From Sabethes cyaneus (lineage: Eukaryota; Arthropoda; Insecta; Diptera; Culicidae): 64,000 nt of DNA. Shown here piece by piece: positions 10,661 to 20,729 of this stretch. Location: contig NC_071354.1 in the NCBI RefSeq assembly GCF_943734655.1, positions 38,713,347 through 38,777,346 on the forward strand, read 5' to 3'. Under the pieces are notes generated by a model. The model was not told the DNA's origin. It searched no databases and worked only from the letters and a program-made list of their open reading frames with translations. The first letter of the stretch is position 1. Each line of letters opens with the position of its first letter. Both the position numbers and the translations under genes were made by a program.

Positions 10661-11115
10661 CTTTGTACCCCTCGTTTTCTTCGTTTTTTTCTCTTTCTCC
10701 TCCTTCTCCTTCTTCTTTCCATCCAATAACCGTTTTTCTTTCGCTATAAATCTTTTCTCGTTTTCCATTTTGATTCAAATTTCTTGTTTTCGGCTTTGGT
10801 CTTTCTTGTTTTATTTTTCTTTGTTTACCATCCCATTTTTCCCTTTTAGTCTTGTTTTTTCTCCTGGTTTTCACTCATCTTTTTTAATTTTTTTGTTTCC
10901 AGTTTTTGTATCTTTCTAACTTCTCTCCTTCTCGTTTTTCATCTTTTATGTCTCCTCTTCGTTTTTTTCGTTTATTCCATTTATCGTCTTTTAAATGCTA
11001 CGTTTTTTTCTGTCGCGTTTATTCTGCTTTTGGCTGCGTGTTTTCCGTTTTTTGCGTCCAGTTTTTCGCCTTTTCCCAGCATTTTTTTCTTAGTCTGTTT
11101 TTCCTGTTTTTTTAT
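10660..11115 (+). repeat. Polypyrimidine tract 3
   Basis: Continuation of the C/T-rich lexicon for about 450 bp after the SINE fragment. It ends where ACTAGCTGATTGCCCG begins a different repeat. Confidence 0.65.
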
Positions 11116-11117
11116 AC

Positions 11118-12285
11118 TTTACTAGCTGATTGCCCGATCTCACTCGGGGCCTCCAGTCACTCAGTCACTTGTACATCTGTTTTTGCAACGAAAACTCTCA
11201 TAAAGCAAGAAACAAAACTCTTTTTTCATTTGAATGTGTCTTCTCTCTTTGTCAGTTCCTCTCACTTTGCCCCCAACCAGTTGTAGATCTGTCTTCTTCA
11301 CGGTAATCGACACAGAGTCTTTTTTACGTTTTTGAAACTCTCCCATTTTAATGGCCACCCTACTCCCCCTTTCAGAAATAAAAGAACTTTTACAACTGCT
11401 ATTGTTGCAAATGCAAGAGAAACGCACCCCTTTACCCATTTGAACCTTTCACTATCCTTGAAACAGACCGTCTCCCTCTTTTATCAACCCCCTGATGCTG
11501 ATTTTTTTGTCAAAAAACATGTGTTTGACAAACGTCGTTTCATCAAGAACCAGCAGCTCCTGAGCTATGACGGAACATACATTCTTTCTCACGTTCCTCG
11601 TCCCCCTACATGTTGGTTCCTTCCAAGTCAGGTCCCCCTTCTGTCACGTAGCTAATTATGCAACGGCTTGCTCTATGAAAATCACTATAATGGAAACGAA
11701 ACAAAGGTTTATTTATCATATATTCTTCATCGGTAGAATCCCCTTCTTTTCTCAAAGTCAGTTGCACAACTGCAATAGATTTAAATGCAAGAGAAACGCA
11801 ACCCCATTTAGTTATTTAGATCTCTCCCCTTGTTAGGCATTCCCCCCTTATGTCAACTTCCCAGTGCTGATTCCCCAATGTCAAGGAACATTTGTGCCTA
11901 CTTTGATGAAGTATCTTCCAGGCATTTCGGAGTTATGGCCTTCCCCCTGTTATGGACCCTTTCCCTCTGTTATGATTTCCTTCCCGTTTTTAAGCCCCCC
12001 TCGTTTGTCAACCCCCACCTCCTCCTCTTCTTGTCAGTGCTGATTCTCTTATGCCAAGGAACATGTATGCCAAGTTTGGTGAAGAACCATCCAGGTATTT
12101 CGGAGTTATGGACCTCCCTCCCCCCTATTACGACTCCCCCCCTCCTATCAATCTCTCAGTGCTGATTCTCTTTTATCAAGGAACATGTGTGCCAAGTTTT
12201 GTGAAGATCGATCAAAGCGTTCTGCAGTTATGGTGGAACATACAAACATACTCATACTCACTTTTATATATATCGATTTCAGAGG
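11118..12285 (+). repeat. Block of degenerate tandem units of unknown transposon class
   Basis: Starts ACTAGCTGATTGCCCG and ends near CACTTTTATATATATCGATT. It contains diverged units that each carry GCTGATTC..., CAAGGAACAT, GCCAAGTTT and GGAGTTATGG (near 11500, 11870, 12038 and 12163). Unit spacing is irregular (about 125-170 bp). The style resembles the 40577-41440 block. No coding capacity. Confidence 0.55.
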
Positions 12286-12660
12286 CCTGTGGTTCACCTC
12301 TCCTGATTTTCTTTTCTTCTTTAGTCCTATTTGTTCATCCATTCCCAGTCTTTTATGTTTCTATTTTTTTCCTTTTAAATCCCGTTTCACCTCTCTTTAC
12401 TGTTTTTCTTAAGTCCTCTATTCTTTTCTCTATTTCGCTATTCTTCTATTTTCAGTTTATCTTGTTTTCTGTTCAATTTTTGTTTCGGTTTGCTCTTTTT
12501 TCATTCTTTTTCTTTTACGTTTTCCCACATGTCACGTTTTTTTTATTTTTCTGTTCAGTCTTTTCGCTTTCTCTTCTTTTCCTGTCTCATTTTTCGCCCT
12601 TTTCAGTACTAATTTTTCTCATTCTGTTACGTTTTCCATCTCTTTCTTTTTTGTTTGTTT
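12285..12660 (+). repeat. Polypyrimidine tract 4
   Basis: C/T-rich block of about 375 bp with the same words as tracts 1-3, ending at the reverse-oriented SINE at 12660. Confidence 0.65.
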
Positions 12661-12775
12661 GATTATAGTCATTGTAACAGCTTAAGTCATTCGTGACTTC
12701 CGCGGGGTTGGGATTCGAATCCGGATCCTCGGCGTGAGAGGCATGAATGATAGCGACTACATCGGGATTGACCCC
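12660..12775 (-). mobile_element. tRNA-derived SINE (minus strand)
   Basis: Read on the minus strand it contains ATTCATGCCTCTCACGCCGA, a B-box-like GGATTCGAATCCC and a tail TCACGAATGACTTAAGC ... GACTATAATC. The same sequence occurs on the + strand at 56535-56660, where the A-box-like TAGTGGTTAGCATTC is also visible. It is inserted in or beside the pyrimidine tracts. Confidence 0.7.
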
Positions 12776-13345
12776 TTCTCTTTCTTTCATTTTCCCGTTT
12801 TTCCAGTCTCGTTTTCTTTTGTGTTCTGTCCCGTAAACTCAAATTTTTTTCCGTCTGTTCGCGAAAAACGGCCTTATTATGTCCTGCCTTTCCTCCTTTT
12901 CTATTACGTTCTGTTTTTCGTTTTACCTCATGTCTCCACTGTTTTCGTTTTTGTTCTACATTTTCTTCTTTTTCTATTCTCATTTCTCAATTTTCCTGTT
13001 TCAGTAATGTAGGCTTTTATTTTTCTCCTGTTTTTTGTCCTCCTTTTTGGTTTCGTATTTTCTCCTTTTCTGTCTCTAATTTGTCCTCCATTTTTCTTGT
13101 TTGCCTTACTTTCTTTATCGTTTTGTCCAATCTCCTCATTGTTTATCTCGTATTATCTTTTTATCTTCCGTTTTCCTCTTTCGCACATTTTTCTCTTTTT
13201 ACATCCCGTTTCACTTACGGTTTTTCATTCGTTTTCCTTTTTTTCTCTCACGGTATTCGTCTTTTTCTATCCCGTTTCGCCAGTTGTTTCGCGTTTTTCC
13301 TGCGCTCTTTTTCTTTTTCATTCTACCCAGACTCTGCAAGGGACG
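12775..13345 (+). repeat. Polypyrimidine tract 5
   Basis: C/T-rich block of about 570 bp, the last of five. Long Phe/Ser-rich ORFs occur in all three + frames at once, which argues against coding. Confidence 0.65.
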
Positions 13346-13639
13346 GACTACCTCTACATCCATCGATAATCCATCTATGAATATGCTACGCAAATTTACT
13401 CACATTTTCATTTAAAAACTGTTTACTATGCGTTGTTTGGTTCAAGACATTCAATTAAGTAAATGTTCAAGATTCGGCCACAACTCAAGAACAACGATTA
13501 GAAATTGACATCAAAAAAGACAAGAAAAAATTAAAAAAAAAGCTAAATTGCTAAAAAATGCATGTGACAGAATATAATTTCTCTACTTTTCTTTGAAATT
13601 TTCCACCATCACTGTGCATAAAATTGGACAGAGAATATA

Positions 13640-13880
13640 AAATGAATATGACCTGGTTTTAAATTGGACTTGAAGTTGAACTTGAAAACATCCAAAATTT
13701 GACATAAAATAGGGCCCGAAATTATACTTAAAGTTAGACTCTAAATCAAAATTGAAATTAGACCTGAAATTGAACTCAAAGTAGGTCAACTGGATTTCAA
13801 TTGCACTTGAAATTAAACTTAAAACTAGACTCAAAACCAGTGTTGAAATTGGACATAAAATTAGAACTGAATTATTTCTC
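13640..13880 (+). repeat. 12-bp minisatellite TTGAAATTGGAC, right border copy
   Basis: Variants of TTGAAATTGGAC, TTGAACTTGAAA and TAGACTCAAA at about 12-bp spacing, matching 7670-7905. Together they bracket the 5-kb pyrimidine-rich composite. Confidence 0.6.
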
Positions 13881-13889
13881 TTAATTTTA

Positions 13890-16000
13890 CTTATCGCAAA
13901 AATAGTTGCAGAGCAAATTAAAAACTGCGGACTTCTGAGTTACAGATGTTTTTTGTATTATAGTAAATTTTAAGGAGAAGGCTGGACGTGCTTCAGTGTG
14001 TTCTAACCTGGGCACACCAGTGTTACCGTCAAAAGAACCCATTTGAAAATCTTAATTAGGTTTTGGTTGCCGGAAAACAACTTTCGAATGTTACCTGTCC
14101 AACGATGATGTCGTACTCAAACTATACACTTAACTTTAAAACATCATCAAAGGTATTTAAGTGTTCACGAATAGTCTTCGCTTCGGTCGCATCCAGTCCA
14201 GGCATCAGCATCATCAGGTTCATGGTTCAAACACCATCAACAAACCGCCCAACCCCTTTTCTAGTGTCCCGTTCCAGCTCATCATCAGCATCGCGCACCC
14301 AACGAATCTTTCTCAAACGCCCCACAGCAACAAACATCCGCAGAGCAGCAGTCAGTAGTGCCCAGTTTGTAGGTCTAGTTTGTCCTTCGCTTCAAAGAGA
14401 CTCGAGTCTTTTCCGCCCAGCGTTTATTTTTCATTACATTTCAAACGAATGAAAAATGCATACAAAAGCCTATACCGGTAAGGGCAATTTCACTTCAACT
14501 TCGTCGTCGCTCCAGGGACGGGTCGTCGTCGTCGTCGCACAGACGGAGTGCGAAATTTGCTTAATTTCGCGATTTGCGAAGGCCGACCGACTGTTTCGGG
14601 GGCAGAAATTAATGGTTCTTGAAGTCACGCCAAAATGTCACCGCGCCCTTAAAACGCTCGGTGCTCGGGCGCGAAGTCGGGCTTAAGGTTTGACCCACTT
14701 TCCTATCTTATCCTAAGCACCTGACGGTGCTACCTTCAATAAGCTGAAACGGTGTGGTGCGCTCCACCTAGGATGCTGGGGAAGGTTAATGAATGAGTTC
14801 ATTTCGCTTCCTTTCTGTTCTGTGTAAGTGCGAGGTTGAAAGACTAAACGGGGCTGTAGTCAGTGGGTTTGATTCGTGTTTTTACGTTAGTCTGAACTGA
14901 AGCAAAAAGCGCACCAGTTAGGTACGTCCTACGATGAAAGCCACGTCGCGGCGCCTCTAGCACGTGTGCAACTTCTTTTCCACTTTCCGAAGGCCGTCCA
15001 CAGCAGCGCTCCGAAAGTAAGGAATACAAAATCCTTTTGTTTCGAACCACCCAAGCAGACTGGTTGTCGCGTTCGCAGAATTCTTTCTTGAGTGAAATGG
15101 TAATTTTGTTCGCTCTCGCGCTTAGTGGAATGATGATTAAACAGAGCAGACGTATGACGCATATGTATGACGGGTTGAATGATAAGAACCGGGTGTACGA
15201 CAACAGCTGCTTGCAAATGAAACGAAACATAAGTAAATGTACACAACGTACACAACATGGTGGCTTGATGTAGCTCATTTTTTCTTACGATACAGCACTG
15301 TTGAGTGGAAACGGAAGTACAGATGGGAAGAGTTGGAGATATAAATTCACTGTTTTGTACAGCTTCTCACCTAAATGAATATGCAGCAATCATTCAAGCT
15401 GATAAGCGAGCAACAGCAACCATTTCAAAGGCTTGAATTTATTTCTGCTGGAAGAAGCCTGCCAACAATGTTTGCTGATTGTTTGGCACATACAAGAGAG
15501 AACTACACATGCACGTGCTAGTACGATAGCTTGGCTTGCATTCACAGTGCTTGAGGAACTGATGTACGCAGATTTAAATTGCAATTAGAATTAGACCGTG
15601 CTGCAGGCTTTTTCTGCTTTGAGAATTTCATTAATTTCACTGTGAGATGTTTTACGTTAAATTGAAGAAAAAAAATTGCTTGAATAGTTTGCATCTATGA
15701 TGATTCTTTCCATTTATATTAATTTGAACATGACACAATGACACAGTCCACTTAAGGTGCCATTATAACAATGTGTATGCAACTTTGGCATTTATACAGA
15801 ATTCAACAATGAAATGTGATTCAAAAATTTTGTTTAAAATTCTCGCTCAAAACGCTCCGGCAAAGCACGCCTTCGAACAAATCTCATGAAAATAAATTAA
15901 ATGTCCTTCAGGAACAAAAATTAACACGATCCTGAAATTTTTAATAAAAAAATAGTAATTAGATTTGATACACTTCTGGCAACAAATGTCATCCTTTATC
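13890..16000. other. Non-coding intronic stretch, nothing recognised
   Basis: About 2.1 kb without a supported feature. The part from about 14440 to 15050 is richer in G+C and carries (GTC)n near 14523. The open frames here have no recognisable domain or plausible codon pattern. Confidence 0.35.
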
Positions 16001-16004
16001 ATCT

Positions 16005-16262
16005 TCAGGCCTTTTCTGAAGTTTTCGACACTGTATATCATCGAAAACTTTGTTCGAAACTGGAAAACGTTTCTGCTGTTAACCTAGTAGAGTCTTATTT
16101 GAAAGAACAAGCCCAAACCGTGTTCTGTGGAGCTCAACGGTCCGAAGTGAGCTTTTCAACATCTGGGGTTCCTCAAGGCTCGGTACTCGGACTTCTGCTT
16201 TTTTGTTGTTATGTTAACGATTTACTCTCTGTACTCAGGTATATGCGGATGACGTTTAGCTG
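16005..16262 (+). pseudogene. Non-LTR reverse transcriptase fragment
   Basis: Short remnant of a LINE reverse transcriptase. VFDTVYHRKLCSKLE corresponds to the AFDTVDH block, then GVPQGSVLGLLLF and YVNDLLSV. A frameshift near 16240 precedes the catalytic YADDV, which is readable in another frame at about 16242-16256. Both ends are missing. The jockey/I-type clade is only a guess. Confidence 0.7.
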
Positions 16263-16304
16263 TCTATCCGCCGTCTTGTTCCTTGTTCCCATGAACTAAC
16301 GTAT

Positions 16305-16800
16305 GCACGAAGGAAGTGAGCTCCAAGGTGAAGTTCATTTCACACACCAAGTTCCCCATGAAGGTGCTGCTGTGGTTGACAATCAGCGAGAAGGGGATGT
16401 CAAAGCCTCTCTTCTTTCGCTCCGGGCTGGCCGTGAACGTGGAAATTTATAGTCTACGAAGTGCCTGCCGGTAGTTGCGTCGTTCATCAAGAAATACCAT
16501 AAGGGCGAAGAGGCGGTGTTCTGGCCAGATCTGGCGTCGGTCCACTACTCGAAGCGATCGTTGCAAGAGATGGAGCGGCTGAATATCGAAGTCGGCGAAC
16601 CCACCAACCGTCCTCCAGCTGCATTCCATTGAGAATTTCTGGGCAAGCCTGAAGCGTAAGATCTACTCCAACAATTTTGTCGCGAAAACTGACGAGGAAT
16701 TGATAAATAAAACGAAGAAAGAACTCAAAAACATGCCTACACGCATATTTTCGTGCGCCATGTTTTGGTTAACTGCCGGAAGGCCGCTAGCAAAGGCGTA
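16305..16800 (+). pseudogene. Tc1/mariner-type transposase remnant, C-terminal half
   Basis: Reading across frameshifts gives KVLLWLTISEKGMSKPLFF, then AVFWPDLASVHYSK, then SIENFWASLKRKIYSNNF and KTDEELINKTKKELKNM. These match the DD-E core of Tc1/mariner (ITm) transposases: W-x-AISE-KG, the second catalytic D in PDLAxxHY, and the PIENFW block. At least two frame changes and a stop near 16455 make it inactive. The N-terminal DNA-binding part is absent, and no terminal repeats were found nearby. Confidence 0.8.
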
Positions 16801-16854
16801 GATTTTCTTGCAGTTAAGCTAATATAATTACCTTCCTCGCAAAATTTATCAAAA

Positions 16855-17030
16855 TCAATTAGCTGTCTTAGTTTTTGTTTTAGTCTTAGCTCTATTTCAA
16901 AGTCAAATTCAGTTCTAAGTTCATGCCATTTTTAACACCAAGTTCAAGTTTGTAATACAATTTCAAGGAAAAGTCGAAAAATTATGTTCTGTCACATGAG
17001 AAAATGGCGATAAAAAATTAAAGCGGACGA
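16855..17030 (-). repeat. 12-bp minisatellite, inverted relative to 7670-7905
   Basis: Reverse-complement variants (AAGTTCAAGT, AATTTCAAG, AGTCAAATTC) of the TTGAAATTGGAC repeat. They immediately precede a purine tract, reproducing the 7670-13880 arrangement in the opposite orientation. Confidence 0.5.
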
Positions 17031-17990
17031 CTTAAAAGTTTCGTTCTCTTTTTTCGTAACAAAAAAGCAGTAGATGATAAAACCAAGAACGGAACATACG
17101 AAACGAAAAAGAGTTAAAAACGAAAAAAAAACGAGAACCGGTCCGAAAAGATCGAAACGTAACAGAAAATGACAAAAAATCGAGACAAGAACAGATAAAA
17201 AATGACGGGTTTGAAAACGAGGTAAAACGGATGGAAAAAGACGAAAAACGGAACAGAAGAAAATCAGGAGCGAAAAAACGGGAACGGGAAATCAAGGGGA
17301 AACAGCAGAACAACGGAAAAAACGAATATCGAGAAAGAAAAAGATAGAAGACGAGAAGGGAGGGAATGTGGAACATAAAACAAAAGTAATCGAATGGTAA
17401 AAGAAAATTAGCGAGAGAGAGAAAAAAGACAACTGATAAACGAAACCAAGAAAATGGGGAAAATGATCAAAAGGAGGAAGATGGAACAAAAAATTGGAAA
17501 ATGAGACCGAAAAACAAGAAAAATAGTCTTTCCGGTAAAACGGAATGGAAAAAGACGGAAAACGGGAAATAAAAAGGGAAAGGGGCTTGAAGAGAAAAGG
17601 GATAAAAGGAAGCGAAAAGCAAAGTCAACGTAATAGAGAAGAAGAAGAAACGAGGCATCAAAAGGAACTGACGACGATGAAAACCGAGAATGAAAGGAGA
17701 TAAAAGGAATTAGAACAACAAACGTCAACTGGGAACGAAAAAAAGGAGAAAAAGAGAATAAACATGTCGGCTAATAGGTGTAAGAAAATAACAGAATACG
17801 AGTGAAAAGTAAAACTGAAAATGAGAAAAAAAGGGACAGGAAACGAAGAAAAATGACACAATGAATCAGAAAACATGGGACAGAAAAAATGAATACGATA
17901 AAAAAAGAGCAAAAACGGAAACAAAGCAAAAAATCAAGAAAACGGAACTGGAAAAGAAAAAAAACAGAACAGATAAGAAACAAACCTCAT
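17030..17990 (-). repeat. Purine-rich tract, inverted copy of the pyrimidine block
   Basis: About 960 bp that is A/G-rich on the + strand (AACGAAAAAG, GGAAAAAGACG). On the minus strand it has the same CGTTTTC/CTTTTTC lexicon as 8720-13345. The overlapping minus-strand Phe/Ser ORFs are artefacts. Confidence 0.7.
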
Positions 17991-18137
17991 GTTGCGTGTT
18001 AACCTTTTAATAAGGTCGTGCACAATTAATTACTTTTTAATAACGGTAGTTTTTTACAATTGACGGAAGGACGGTAAAAGGAAGTATTAACACACTATCA
18101 ACATAATGTCCAAACAGAATGGGATCAGTTCAATTTA

Positions 18138-19170
18138 TTTATATAAGAGGCTTATGTCTGTACCGAAAATCAGGTCTCTGACTAAACTTCAAATGAAAGA
18201 CTCTTATCGGTAACTAAACACAGGTCCCTGACAGAACGTCATGCTTTCGTAGCAATGGGTTGTATTCCAGTCACCTCCCTGGTCGACTGCTCGATAGCTC
18301 AACTGGTTGACTAGACTACTCGACTGGACTGGTCGATTAGACTGCTCGATTTGATTGCTCGACTGGACTGCTTAACTGAACTGCGCGACTGAACTGTTAG
18401 ATTCGACTGCTTGACTCAGCTGCTTATTTGGACAGATGGACTTGACTGCTTGACTGAACAGCTTGATTTAACTGCTCGAGTGGACTACTCGACTTACCAG
18501 ACATGTTCGATTCGACTGCTCGACTGAACTGCTTGATTCAACTGCTTGACTCCACTGCTCGACTGAACTACTCGACTCAACTACTCGAATGAACTGCTTG
18601 ACTCAACTACTCGATTGGACTATTCCAATCGGCTGCTCGACTCAACTGCTCAATCCGATTGCTCGACTAGACTACTCGATTTGATTGCTCGACTCAACTG
18701 ACAGCTTGATTCAATAGCTCGACTAGACTGCTCGACTCAACTACTTGACTTAAATATTTGACACGACTCGACTTAACTGCTCGATTCAACTACTCGACTA
18801 GACTGCTCGATTTGACTGCTCAACCCAACTGCTTGAATTCTGTTTGATTCGACAGCTCGTCTTAACTGCTCGACTGGACTACTCGACTCAACTGCTCGAT
18901 TGGACTACTCAACTCGACTGCTCGACTCAGCTGCGTAACTGGACTACTCGACATAACTGGTCAAATAATCTGTTCTACTGGACTACTCGACTCAACTGTT
19001 CTACTCGACTGCTCGGATGAACTGACTCAACTGTTCGACTGAACCGCTTGACCCGGCTGCTAGACTAAACCATTCGATTCGACTGTTCGACTCATGTGCT
19101 CTACTAGACTACTCGATTCAACTGCTCGACTGGACTATTCGACTTAACTGCTCGACTGGACTGCTCGATA
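18138..19170 (+). mobile_element. 13-bp minisatellite-carrying repeat element, copy 2 (truncated)
   Basis: Begins TATTTATATAAGAGGCTTAT, followed by the two tandem CAGGTCTCTGAC-type units, then a 13-bp-period array (CTGCTCGACTGGA and variants, about 18285-19165). It stops abruptly inside an RTE coding remnant. Compared with 25618-27912, the other unique arm is missing. Confidence 0.7.
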
Positions 19171-19171
19171 C

Positions 19172-20345
19172 ACCGCCAAAAATAGTCCGCAACACCTTTC
19201 GTTCAAAAACGGCAAGTGCACGTATGTCTTCCGTAAGTAAAGTTACTGTCTCAAGTCCGTAGAGGACTACCGGTCTTATCAGCGTTTTGTACATCGTCAG
19301 CTTTGTGCGGCGGCATATGCTCCTGGAACGAAGCGTCTTGCGGAGGGAAAAGTAGGCTCGATTTCCAGCTTGAATGCGTCGTTGGATCTCCTTACTCGTA
19401 TTATTGTCAGCGGTGACTAGAGATCCCAACTATACGAACTCATCAACCACTTCCAGTTCATCGCCGTGAATAGTCACTGTCTGTGGGAGGCAAACGTTAC
19501 TTTCTCGGTAGCCTCTTCCTACCATATATTTGGGTTTCAACGCATTAATTTGTAACCCTATCCTCCTTGTCTCCGTTTTTAGTCTGGCGTAGATTACCTC
19601 CGCCATCCCACGGTTTCTAGTAATGATGTCGAGGTCGTCTGCAACGGCTAGGAGTTGGCTACTCTTACTGAGGATCGTTCCCCTCGTTTCGATGCCCGCT
19701 CGCCGGATCACACCTTCAATAGCGATATTGAATAACATACCGGACAGTTCATCCCGTGGTGAGCAGATGTCGTACGTTACCTCCAGCTGCGCATAGAACC
19801 CTTCCTTCTCGTCGTCGGGTCTACTTTCGTGTGGGCAATGCACGTTTATGATGGTATAGTTGAAGAAATGGCCTTTTATCTTCAACACGCACATCCTCTC
19901 GTTGATCGCTTTCAGTCCATTACGCGATCCTGCATTTTGCCCAACACTACGAAGCCCGTTCCCAGCTCGTTGGTCGCTCCACCACTTTGGAAAAATCGGG
20001 AACTGCCGCCACGGATCCACCACACCTTCTCGCCTTTGCGACAGATCTCCTGCAGTGCCACGATGTCAAACTTTCGGGGTTCTAGCTGATCGAGCAGCAC
20101 CCTGTCGCCACCAACGAAATTTAGCGATCTGCAGTTCCAGGTACCAAATCTCCATTCCATGTCCTTATTTCGTCGCCTTGGTCCATGCCGAATATTCCGA
20201 GAAGATATTTCTTGACTCTTGTTGTAAGTTGTTTTTGGTTTAGATAGGTAGCCGTATTAGGGCTTACGCTACCGAGTCTCGTGATGGGGCTGCCATCTTG
20301 CAGTGTAGAGACACACTGTGCCACCTCCCCTGTTGGTATACGACC
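19172..20345 (-). pseudogene. RTE-clade LINE, internally deleted
   Basis: The minus strand encodes pieces of an APE-endonuclease/reverse-transcriptase ORF. From 20160 leftwards come FGTWNCRSLNFVGGD and DIVALQEI (endonuclease Asn and Glu motifs). A frameshift near 19920 follows, then INERMCVLKIKGHFFNYTII. An internal deletion near 19770 fuses this to the reverse transcriptase at LFNIAIEGVIRRAGIET with AVADDLDII (catalytic ADD). A stop replaces a Tyr codon at 19430-19432. Next comes RRIQAGNRAYFSLRKTLRS, ending FERKVLRTIFGG. The RT palm upstream of ADD is lost, so the copy is dead. Its 3' end is cut by the minisatellite element. Confidence 0.85.
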
Positions 20346-20594
20346 TTAGTTTCCACCGGGGTCTATTATGCATATCGTCCATTATGCCTAATGTATTTAT
20401 ACCTAACATCCATTATGGCTAAACACTGCTTGCAATTTTTTTAAATTTTCATTCGTCTAACAGTCGCGGTAATCATAAACGAACTGCAAAGACACCGAAA
20501 GCCATCAAACGAGTAAGAGAGCGTGTTCGATGGAAACCAGATCAGTCTGTACGTAAGATGACCATGGAACCGGTCATCTTGCATCTTACCAAGG

Positions 20595-20725
20595 AACTGG
20601 TCTGACAGATACGTATTTGTCAAGAATAAAATATACGTAGTAGAATTAAATTGGATAAGTTTTCTTTTTATTTAATTTCCAGGTTTCGTATTCTACTAAG
20701 ACGCTCCAAAAACTTCAGTTTAAGA
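20595..20725 (+). repeat. Dispersed repeat shared with 61810-61945
   Basis: GACAGATACGTATTTGTCAA, an AT-rich spacer, then TTCGTATTCTACTAAGACGC and CCAAAAACTTC also occur, diverged, at 61830-61945. Both copies contain a pyrimidine run followed by AG just before the GTATTC word. Confidence 0.5.
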
Positions 20726-20729
20726 CCAT

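Noticed and set aside
14063..14452. 129-codon ORF in a more G+C-rich part of the intron
   Set aside because: No recognisable domain, no splice context linking it to anything, and an amino-acid pattern without family resemblance.
17032..17983. Series of overlapping minus-strand ORFs rich in Phe and Ser
   Set aside because: Same composition artefact on the complement of a purine tract.
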